Of a stretch of DNA of 25,665 nt, positions 11,289-20,296 are shown piece after piece; position 1 is the stretch's first letter, and every line of letters starts with the position of its first letter. The stretch is from Elysia marginata (taxonomy: Eukaryota > Mollusca > Gastropoda > Plakobranchidae): NCBI GenBank assembly GCA_019649035.1, contig BMAT01011686.1, forward strand, positions 36,488 to 62,152. The letters are read 5' to 3'. Position numbers and translations under genes: made by a program. The notes under the pieces were generated by a model, which ran no database searches, was not told the DNA's origin, and worked only from the letters and a program-made list of their open reading frames with translations.

Positions 11289-11372
11289 CTGCCAATCAGT
11301 ACCAATCTCAGTACTTTAGTACTAGCATTACAACCACAATACTGGAGCACTGCTATCAAACCTTAAATATGG
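11289..11372 (+). repeat. Weak dispersed repeat, copy 2
   Basis: Counterpart of 5604-5684, starting 23 bases after the HINFP stop codon. The similarity is moderate and could be an old transposon remnant. Confidence 0.4.
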
Positions 11373-12304
11373 AAATTAGCATCTGACTTTGAAAAATATG
11401 AACGGTAAAACAGGAGGGAAATCATAAAGCCAGCCATGTGAAAGTTCACATTCATAATGTACCAGGTCATCTTTTTTCCAAAGTGTGAGTTAATGTCTTT
11501 GAAGATAAAACCAAACATTCCTTAAGAAAACCTAAAAAAAATACAAGTGGACAGGAGAGATTAGAGAACTTTCTGAACAGAACGGAGGGTTTAGCTAGAA
11601 GGAATTTAAATTATATCACGGTCTGCTTTCTAAACATGGGAATGTAAATGTTTTAAATTTAATCTGATTTTAGCTCTTTTCATATAATCTTTTTACGGGT
11701 TTTCACAGGTTTTCTTATCCCAACATACATAGACATTTTGTTGAAATAAGGTGTGCTCCACATATCCAGGTTTCTATAATAACATGGGTCATTTACATAT
11801 TACAGTCCTGTTAGTAAAAGGAAGATGTTGACTATAGGAAGAATTTGTTTGTTTTTGTTTGGAAATACAGTGCAATCTAGATATGTTGTACCCTTTGGAA
11901 ACAAACTTTAACTTTGAAATATCCATGTTTTTACTTATCAATAAATTTGAAAGAATAAAATAAGATTAATCATTGAAACAAGTAGACAAGTTATTCACGT
12001 TTGTTATCTGATCGTAACTGTAAATTTTCAGTGGGAATATTTCAGACCAAATTTGGGTAATTTGAATTTCTCACTTAGCCAATAGTTTCAGGTCTTAATT
12101 TATTTTTTTCTTTTGACAACATGAGGTATTACTAATTCTGAACCCAAGATCTAATATTGTTCGATTTTTTTTTTTTTAAATTTTTTCCTCTGTAGTGAAA
12201 GTCAGTACAGAGGACCTTCTAGTTGAATTTGTTATGGGACTCAATGCTATTATTTTTTGTTGAAATAAGACTTTATTATACCATGTCATGTTATCTAATT
12301 ATGG

Positions 12305-12481
12305 TACTCTTGAACAACTGCAGTCCATCAAGACCTTGCCAGGTTGGTTAGTAATATATTGATATTGACACCTTTATTTCATCAAGGACTGATTTTCAGG
12401 ATGCAGCTGTCAAAGTAGTTGATATTGATTTATTTCTATCGACATGGCTAAGTCTGGATGGACCGCAGTTGTTCAAGAGTA
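12305..12481. repeat. Hairpin element A (inverted repeat) in HINFP 3' region
   Basis: The left arm 12305-12329 (starting TACTCTTGAACAACTGCAGT) is the reverse complement of 12457-12481 with a single mismatch over 25 bases, and pairing continues more loosely to 12340/12446. The loop is about 105-127 bases. A diverged relative lies at 12831-12990. Confidence 0.85.
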
Positions 12482-12830
12482 TCTCAGTTATAAGAGTTGA
12501 TTGGTCTTGATAGTTACCTCACTCTTCTGGAAAGAACACAAAATGTTTAGTTAGTAATGTAATAAAGTTTTAGCATTGGAGACACATCATCTGTCTAAAG
12601 AATGATTCTTGTATGTGAGTTACAGTGCAAACTTTGCATGCAGACTCAACAGCATCCAACAGCCTTGGACTCGGTGAATCCTTGCAATCAACAAACAGAA
12701 ATTAGGTTGAGAACTTTTTTTTTAAACCCTAGGAATTAATTTCAATAGATTTAACTCTAAGTTTCACACCAATCTCGACAACAAACTGGAATCAATACTG
12801 AATAAAGTTAAGTCTGGGTATTTTCAGTAC

Positions 12831-12990
12831 TCTAGAACAAATGCGACCCCTTGAGACTCTGCGAGATTGATAGGAATGAATCAACTGCTTTAACAGCTGC
12901 ATACTAAAACCCACTCTCTGACGAAATGAAGGTTTGATATCATTATGTTTCTCTCGACCTGTCGAAGTCTTGAGGGACTGCAATCGTTTG
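12831..12990. repeat. Hairpin element B, diverged relative of element A
   Basis: Its left side (GTACTCTAGAACAAATGCGA) resembles the left arm of element A, and its right side (GAAGTCTTGAGGGACTGCAA) resembles the right arm. Identity by eye is about two thirds and its own arms pair only imperfectly. It may be an old second copy of the same foldback element. Confidence 0.55.
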
Positions 12991-14210
12991 TTTTCTTAGC
13001 CCCTGTTTTTGTTATATGTTTGTCTTAGCAAATGGGAAAAGAGAAAGAAATTAAAGGTACATCAAAGGCTAAAAGCTAACAATGTTGAAACTTCACCCCT
13101 ACTGTAGTGGTTTTGGTACAGTTTTTTTATATTTGTCTTGCATCCAGGGCAAGTGAGCCGGAAGTCAGAAATTCAGTTTTTAGCAACAAAAAAAAATTGC
13201 AAGTTCTTTTTCTCTATATTTTAAACCAACAAAACTATTCATGTTTTTCCGCAAAATTTTGATAAATTTATGAAATTTGACTTTTGGAAACTTAGAAGAA
13301 ATGTTGAAAGAGAAAATTGGGACACCCGACTCATTCATCCAGGACATGAGACAATTAATTGAATTATATTGCTGCAAAGTAATGCCTTCATGATTTTTAG
13401 GCCAGCACAAAGTTCAATTTTTTTTTTCATTGACAGATTCCACTCAATTTATAATGGCTCTAAGTTATAGGTTTCCACCGTGCTGCATTTTGCATAAGAC
13501 ATTTCGATAACAGAAGGTTTTAGCTTAATTGACCCTGCCAGTTGAAATGATGTTCTAGATAAAACGACCTTGGTGCATTCCAATTCTCTGTCTCTGATGC
13601 TCCTGCGGCTTTCGGTATCCATGCTGTCAGTTTTTGGCATCGCTGCTTTCGGTTTTAGTCTTCAGCAAGGGCCGGGCACTTAAACAGTTCATCTATTGAA
13701 AAGATTCTTGGTTTCATGGTCAGTCAGTGCAAACATCTTTATTACGGATTGTTGGGAGTGTTGCTCTTGTTCTTCCCCTAAGATTTTTGTTACGTATATT
13801 GAACAAAAAACACGTGAGCTGCTTTGGCAGGAATGTCTCTATCTCTCCTTAAGATATGTCCAAATCATTTCCGTGGAGTCTGTAGTATTTGCCATTTAAA
13901 AGCCCAATAAAGTTACTGTCCAAACTCAACTTCAAGTCAAACTGACCTCTTACCCAATGTGCCATTTTTGTAACTTATTTAAGATATATTTTTCTTAGAA
14001 TTGTGTACAATAGACGCTTGTGTTTGTTTTCTCCCTAGATTTAAAATCTAGTTGAGATTTAAAAAAAAGGTTTGGTTAACTTATTATTAATTTGTAAAGA
14101 ATGTACATATATACATATCACACATTTGTACGGTACTTAATGTTCAAACCTCAATGCTTTGCTAAGTTACTTGCATTTGATATTGTTATCTTGTATATAT
14201 TGTAATGCTT

Positions 14211-14216
14211 ATTAAA
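14211..14216 (+). terminator. Candidate distal poly(A) signal of HINFP
   Basis: ATTAAA hexamer following TGTATATA (14192-14199), with T-rich, GT-containing DNA just downstream. An alternative AATAAA is at 13906-13911. Confidence 0.35.
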
Positions 14217-14234
14217 GTTTGATATACATGTTTT

Positions 14235-14289
14235 TTGCAATGCTCGTTTTGCGTCATGTTTATTGCAATGCTCGTTTTGCGTCATGTTT
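14235..14289 (+). repeat. 28-base tandem duplication
   Basis: TTGCAATGCTCGTTTTGCGT followed by CATGTTT occurs twice exactly (14235-14261 and 14263-14289), separated by one A. The perfect identity points to a recent duplication. Confidence 0.95.
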
Positions 14290-14621
14290 TGCATTTAATT
14301 GTTTTTATCTGTTTTATAAACTCTGTTTTGTAGCAAAGAAAACATACTCCTCAAGAATGACAAAAAAAAAGCAACTAAAGATTTTATCAAATTTGAAAAA
14401 TGAACACATTAGGGTATTTTAAGGTTTGTGGTTGTTGCTTTTACTTTTTTTAGCATCACTACATATAGGCCTATATATGTAGTTTCTTGCAGGTGAAGAA
14501 AAAAAACCATTAGGGCTTTAGCAACAATTGTTTCTTGTAACTTGCATGATGTTTTCATATTTTGGAAACTGACAGATTTCAAATTTCAATTTGTCAAAGT
14601 AGCCAAACTTTTTTATACGTA

Positions 14622-14733
14622 CAGTAGAATCCTGTTGAAGTCAACACCCCAGGACCAAAAAAATGTGTTAAGCAAGAGTTCAGTTTAATTAATAGTTTCC
14701 CTTAAAGGTGTAGACTTTAAGTGCTTTCCACTG
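14622..14733. mobile_element. Short pogo/Tigger-like MITE with TA target duplication
   Basis: The element begins CAGTAGAATCCTGTTGAAGT and its reverse complement begins CAGTGGAAAGCACTTAAAGT, so the ends are imperfect inverted repeats of about 27 bases. TA dinucleotides flank it (14620-14621 and 14734-14735), as expected for the Tc1/mariner/pogo superfamily. At 112 bases it cannot encode a transposase. Confidence 0.7.
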
Positions 14734-15454
14734 TATATCGTTTGTCTTTTTCACGTCTTTTTTTTTGAAGATCTTTATTTTTTATGAAAAAACAATGAGT
14801 TTTCATTTTTAATCAAGAATCATTGAGTTGGTAAAAGGAGAGGAAGAAGAAAAGTTAAAAAGAGGAGGATAAGCAAACTGAGGAAGAGAAATATGTCTTG
14901 TATCCAAGGGGAATGAGTTGAATATCGCAATTTTCACCTTTAAAATCAAAAGTTGCTGTTTCAAACTAGACATTTTTCTAAGCATGCCTTCGTTAAAATT
15001 TGTAATAAATTATCAACACATGTATTTTGTGAAAAAATATATTATAATTTTTTTTTTGCTTTAATATATAAGCAAATGAAAGAAAAACTAAACGTTTCAA
15101 TGGCGTTTTCTCGTAAGCTTACATTCCAACCTCCGACTCATCACCCTGGATGCAAGACATATAAGAATCGTAGAAGAAAAAGTAGGACTTTTTACATAGG
15201 TAAAACTTTGTCAAAGCTTAGATTACTGCAAATTAAGCCGCAGACTATCTCATTCCAAAATTTCAGATTTGATCGGTATACCTCGGCGTCCACATCATGT
15301 ATTTTGATATGTTGGAAAGTTCACAAAATACATATTGAGAGCTTTTTGCTTGAATAAGTTCACCTTTGACCCTTTGACAGATTTCCAATTACTACTTACA
15401 GTGCTCTCTGTTATCTTTGTTTGACTTTGACAAAACATTTTTTCTTTCAAATTC

Positions 15455-15705
15455 AATTGCTCTCTTTGTCTCTGTCTGTGTCTGTCTCTGTCTGTCTGTA
15501 TGTATGTCTGTCTCTCTCTCTTTCTCTCTCTTTCTCTTTTTTTATCTTTCTTTGTCTGCCTCTCCTCTCTATCTTACTGACTTTCTGTCTTTCCCTCTCT
15601 GTCTATCTCGCTCTTTCTTTTTTTTCCTCTGTCTGCCTGTCTGTCTGTCCGTCCCTCACTCTCTCTTTATCTCTCACTCTCTCTCTCTTACTGTCTCTCT
15701 CAAAC
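15455..15705. repeat. CT-rich low-complexity tract with (TCTG)n
   Basis: Imperfect CT, TCTG and TTTC repeats over about 250 bases. Open frames here are Ser/Leu/Phe-rich artefacts of the repeat. Confidence 0.95.
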
Positions 15706-15714
15706 GAGACTAAA

Positions 15715-15896
15715 CAGTGGAATCCTGAACAAAATCAACACTTCTTGACCTAAAAAAATGTGTTGACTTTAAGCTTAAGCTTAAAGGTCTCCTTAACCAG
15801 TAAAAATATAAGGAAATACAGAGCGGGACTACACAACAGAGTTGACTTCAAGCAAGAACTCCCTTAAAAAAAATTAAATTTCAGTGGATTCCACTG
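15715..15896. mobile_element. Related MITE copy
   Basis: It starts CAGTGGAATCCTGAACAAAA and ends GGATTCCACTG, inverted ends of about 11 bases. Its interior shares AAAAAAATGTGTT with the element at 14622, which supports one family. No clear TA duplication flanks it, so the true ends may differ. Confidence 0.5.
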
Positions 15897-16045
15897 AAGT
15901 CGTTCCTCCTAAATGTGCACGAGAGAGCGGCAAGAAATAAATAATTTAAATGGTTGCCTTTGGTACGATTTGGATCTTCCCATTCAAGTAAGCGAGTCGC
16001 TTAGACATAGAGAGGCCAGGCAAGGACCTTTGCCATAAAACTCCC

Positions 16046-16226
16046 TTTTTAAGGAGCGTAATGGCGACATTGTTTAAGCTATGTTTCTCTAAGTGGCAAG
16101 GCGGTGGGTGCCGAAGCATCTATAAGTATAAGTCGAATCATACTAAAGGCAGACATTTCGGGCATTTCCACAATAAAGCCTACTTCTCTCCACTGCTAAT
16201 TTCATACCTTTACAATATTCCAATCA
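16046..16226 (+). mobile_element. SINE-like repeat, copy 1
   Basis: It matches 16951-17130 from TTTTTAAGGAG to CTAATTTCATACCTTTA, sharing GGCGGTGGGTGCCGAAGCA, AAGTCGAAT, CATACTAAAGGCAGACATTT and GCCTACTTCTCTCC. The GTGGCAAGGCGGTGGGTGCC and TCGAATCAT segments sit where Pol III A and B boxes would be, so a degenerate tRNA-derived SINE is plausible. Confidence 0.7.
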
Positions 16227-16809
16227 AAAAATAACCAAGTCTCATACGTTTCATTTTTTTTAATAATAAGATAGATCTGAAACATGTACGTTTTGTAAGC
16301 ACAAAAACTTCTTCCCTTTCGGGTTTATAAAAAACCCAAAATACACCTTTTTATTCATAACATCAACAAAATGTGTCCTGCTGTAAATAAAAATACAACG
16401 TCCCTTAACAACACAGACCATAGCAATACATGTTCATATACTTTGTTCAAAAAAAGAATTTATTTGCAATCTCAAAAAATAACAACAAATGAGAGCAACA
16501 GTTAAGGTACATGTACTTTGAAATTTTTTTCTTCACATTATCATTAGGACTTGCCCAAATTGCACATTTCTTTAAAGGGGTCTTATTTCTTATCTAAAAC
16601 ATAAGTACACTTTACTGTGAAGTTGGGCTCTCTTTTATACAAAACCATATAATATTTAATGAACTAAATTTTGAAATGTTCACGTTTATGGGTAAAGTCC
16701 GCAAAAGGCATGGCGAACTATGAAAAACTCCATGCTGAGAATTTCTTTGCAAAATAGAAACAACTTTGTTCAGCAAAGTTCGTATTGCCGTATGTACTAG
16801 CTTCAAAGG

Positions 16810-16925
16810 TTGAAAGATTTTAAAGTTATGAAATTGGCAGTGAAGAGAAGTAGGCTTTAAGTGGAAAAACCTGAAATGTCTGCTTTTAGGACGAGTAATA
16901 TTTGAAGCTTCGACTTGTTGCAGAT
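16810..16925 (-). mobile_element. SINE-like repeat, inverted copy
   Basis: On the minus strand it reads GCAACAAGTCGAAGCTTCAA, then AAAAGCAGACATTTCAGG, GCCTACTTCTCTTCACTGCC and AATTTCATAACTTTAAAAT, matching the 3' two thirds of the copies at 16046 and 16951. It is 5' truncated relative to them. Confidence 0.7.
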
Positions 16926-16950
16926 AGCGTTATATCTTTGTTGTTGTTTA

Positions 16951-17130
16951 TTTTTAAGGAGTATGATGGGGACATGGTATATCTCTGGGTGGCAAAGCGG
17001 TGGGTGCCGAAGCAACAAGAAGTCGAATGTTTGAATCATACTAAAGGCAGACATTTTGGTCATTTTCGCTTAAACTGTTAGAGCCTACTTCTCTCCTGTG
17101 CTAATTTCATACCTTTAAAATGTTTTAATC
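16951..17130 (+). mobile_element. SINE-like repeat, copy 2
   Basis: Best preserved promoter-like region of the three copies: GGTGGCAAAGCGGTGGGTGC (about 16989) and GTTTGAATCAT (about 17030). It faces the inverted copy at 16810-16925. Confidence 0.7.
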
Positions 17131-18179
17131 ATTTGATTGCACAGTTACGTAGCTGCCTCCACTATTTATTCTAATCTCTAGTTCCGATTGTGAAGTTTAA
17201 TTTTAGCGCTCCGGGTTAGTAATGTGTAATTCATAAATTTTATTAAAAAAATAACATTATACATTACTACATACATGTCTCTCCATCTGGTGTACTTTGT
17301 GAGCTTCTAGAAAAACTCCACTACTTTGATGAAAGGAACAGTTCTGGCCAATATACGAAGATCAGGAGAATTTCTCTAATTTATTCCAAACGCATTCAGT
17401 TTTGCATATTTTAACAACTATAAAACACGTGATATGTAGATAGCCTCATTTCTAAGAAAGGAAATAGAATTGAAGCGCTATGAGAAAACCGGTTAAACAT
17501 TTCGCCGCCCGTATCACGTAAGGGCGTATGCGCAATTTTGTTATATTCAAGAGAGGCCCTTAGGTGATAAATGGCTTTATGAAGAAAAAGCTATAAGGCA
17601 ATGTTATATTATCGAATAACTCCGGCAGTTTTAACAGTATCTTCAAACCGATTTGAGATAAGACAGACCAAACCATGAGAAACCGAGTGATATCCATAAC
17701 TGAAAAACGCCAATTTTCCACATACTCCCTTACGTGATATTGGTGGCGATTTATTGCAACTGAAAGGGTACCGTTAATTTTAAACTCTATTTGAGGCAAG
17801 TTTAAGAAGCTATGATATTCTGAAGTAGAACGGAACCTTTGAAAGCAGTCGTGAGAAAACATTGACCGCTGGATTGCGAGAATATTGCTGATTTAAAAAC
17901 AAAGACAAACAAAAATGAAAAACAACAACGTAGAAGTCTAAACATTCTGTGTTATAGTTCTTAGAGAATTGCTACATGTATTAAGAATAAGCCAGAGAAG
18001 GGTTTTTTTATAATTACCAAATTTCTTCCAATAATCAGTAAAACTCAACGTGACAAACACGTCAGTCCATTTCGGCTTTTGACTTGAAAAACTCGTGAGC
18101 ACAAAATTTACATTTGATTTATCCGAAAAAAAAAAGAAAAATTAGCGTACATTATAAAACCATCAAAAGAGCGATAACA

Positions 18180-18376
18180 TCGTTATTTTGAACCCACAGT
18201 TCGAATGCGGAAATTTTTCGGTCTATCTAATTTGAATTATTTGGACTCGGCTGGTTGAGCCTGTGCATCCTATTTCCACGCGGTGATAGACCATTTGGCA
18301 CGGCCTATCACCTCAGGGCGACTAGCCTGTGTGTGTAAGTTCTTAAAATTATTAAAATTATTATTATTATTATTAA
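18180..18376. repeat. Repeat-like element with short hairpin and ATT tail
   Basis: An 8-base inverted repeat GGTGATAG (18282-18289) / CTATCACC (18305-18312) is followed by GTGTGTGTAAG and an ATT microsatellite (18348-18376). The mix of GC-richer unit and simple tail looks like a transposon end, but I cannot assign a family. Confidence 0.4.
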
Positions 18377-18450
18377 AATTAGAAATTTCGCTTTGGTGGC
18401 TTTCTGTCAAGTCTTAAGTTAAGGCTCGAGTGATATGGCACTACAATGTT

Positions 18451-20296
18451 CTAGATGTACTGTAGTTTGGAACTGTAAATCTTGACCATCCCATCCACCT
18501 GGCTGAGAGCCACGTGACCTCGATGACCTGCAAATATTGCACATGGCTTAGTCAGTCCGTCTGCTGCGGACAGCACAGGCTTTACAAAGTTACCTCCCTC
18601 GCCAAGCAGAAGGACAGAGTCACTGTCACGGTCCACTAGCAGCGGGAGACCACTCGGATGAACTGTGACCCCGAGAGGACACTCCAAAGTCAGCTGAAGG
18701 TCTGAGCGGGATTTTAGGGTGAAGGTCGTTTTGCCGTCTGTTTGTCTCAGCCGGTAAAGGATTTTCCTGGCACTGTCGGTAACCCAAAGGTCGTTCTTTG
18801 AGTAAGAGGTAGCAGTTGTTGTTGTAGCGGCAGGGGTGGGATTTGATGTTGACAATGATGATGATGAGGAGGGGGTAGAGGATGATGATGGTGAAGTCGG
18901 GCTAGTTTTGCCTTTTGAACTGGCTTTGGTTTTACTTATTGTGTTATGAGCGGTTGTGCTATTTTTTCTAGTGCTGGTATTATTATGGTTGCTGGTGCCA
19001 TGAGTTTTCTTCGTATTATTAATGGATTTGCTTGATTTGTCATTACTCCTACCACTTTCGGTTTTATTGCTGGGGACTGTCTGCTCCTCTTTATTGCCAT
19101 GTGTATTAGGATTGCTCACTTTAGTTTCTTCTTTGCCGAACGTTGGACCAGCCGCGGCTGAATTTGAGAACAATGCATTGTAGCTGTGATTCACTCCCTG
19201 CTGGTACAGAGGCTGCACTGGCGTGACGTAGAAAGGTCGGGATATGCCAGCACTCTCTCGCTTGCTAGAGGAAATAGTCCTCACGTAACCCCCGTCTTCA
19301 GTGATGAGGTCTAAACAGTCGCCGTAGTTTGTGCCAGCAGCAAGCATCCCGCCGCCTAGAGAGGTCAGGAAGGTGTAGAGCTTCTTCACCCTCACTGAAG
19401 ACAGGACTCGAACCGTGCCGTGCAGCGACAGGAAGTAAAGCTCGCGGCGGCTTGTAGTGGAGACCACCGCTCTACCTTGCGACACGATAGCTATCCGGAC
19501 GGGGCTGGCGTCCAACATGACGCGGGTCAGGAGTTTCCCGGTGTGGTTGAACTTCTTCACGCAGTGGTTGTCGCGGTCAGTGAGGATGACGTCACCGTTC
19601 GTTAACAGGACCAGGTCTGTGAGAAGCGGCTCTGATATGTCATCCCTGGCCCCGCCGTGGAATGACGTAACCAGGGTCAAGGCCAGACCAAGCCTCTTAC
19701 CACTTCCTTCTTCTGCATTACCGGAAACTCCGTTCAGTATTGTACTCTCATCATCCTGCCTAACTTGAAGAAACCCTAAAGGGGAAGCATCTACAGCTGT
19801 TGCTAGTGCATCATCAGGCTGGAAAAGCACCTCAGAGTGACTCGCCTCTTGTAAACTGCCTGATGCCAGACTCACGTCTGCTCTGGCTCTAGTCTCTAAT
19901 CCAGGCAGTAACGGTAAAAGCTCACCCTCCACTCCAGATCCGATAGAGAAACTCAACAAATCCAGTTGCCTCCTTAAAGAAGTCGCCAGTTTTTCGGCTA
20001 TTCTTGCCTTCTCCTCAGCATCGGTCTTCGCCAGGTCCATTAGTCGGTTCACCTCCAGGCTAAGAATTTTCTCCTTGGCCAAGATGGTGGCCACCAGCTT
20101 CTCTCGAGCAGTCTGAATAGTGTGCAGAAGTCTAGAGCGTGTGGTCTCCACATCGTCCGCCCTGGATGTTTGGGTTGCCTGCGCTTCCTCGCACAGTGCC
20201 AGGCTTCCAGCGATTGTGTTGTGTAGGGAATCGAACCCGCGCCGTCTTGACTCCAACGCCTTCTGTATGTTCTGGATACTGCTCTGACTACAACGT
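18451..20296 (-). CDS. TRIM-like gene exon 2: coiled coil and NHL-like propeller
   Basis: The acceptor on the minus strand reads CTTCTCCTTCCCAG. The first codons RCSQSSIQNIQKALE supply the last B-box cysteine and run into a heptad-like helical region with many Leu, Ala and charged residues. The stop is TAG at 18451-18453. The Ser/Thr/Asn/Lys-rich segment (residues about 596-706, roughly 19172-18799) contains polySer and polyThr runs and is probably disordered. The final 115 residues return to NHL-like blades and end KIYSSKLQYI. Confidence 0.88.

Larger units (their letters stand above)
11267..14216 (+). other. HINFP 3' UTR and flanking region (end uncertain)
   Basis: No coding sequence follows the stop. 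Poly(A) signals AATAAA occur at 11940, 11954, 12561, 12801 and 13906, and ATTAAA at 14211. The last follows two Pumilio-type motifs, TGTACATA (14102-14109) and TGTATATA (14192-14199), and precedes a T/G-rich stretch, so it is an attractive distal site. Which signals are used cannot be told from sequence. Confidence 0.5.
14217..18450. other. Intergenic region between converging genes
   Basis: No gene is recognised. The region holds a tandem duplication, two MITE candidates, a CT-rich tract, three copies of a SINE-like repeat and an ATT microsatellite. The part nearest 18450 should include the 3' UTR of the minus-strand gene; a possible minus-strand AATAAA is at 17755-17750, but it is about 700 bases past the stop and unproven. 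Confidence 0.7.

Noticed and set aside
14461..14480. Long palindrome ATATAGGCCTATAT
   Set aside because: Only 14 bases pair perfectly and it is mostly AT; not distinctive in this AT-rich region.
14953..15357. 134-residue plus-strand open frame
   Set aside because: AT-rich with no recognisable motif; possible transposon debris but nothing supports a gene.
15417..15753. Overlapping Ser/Leu-rich open frames
   Set aside because: They arise from the CT/TCTG low-complexity tract, which rarely creates stops in any frame.
17560..17862. 100-residue minus-strand open frame in the intergenic region
   Set aside because: No domain, poor composition for a protein, no splice or promoter context; I could not support it.
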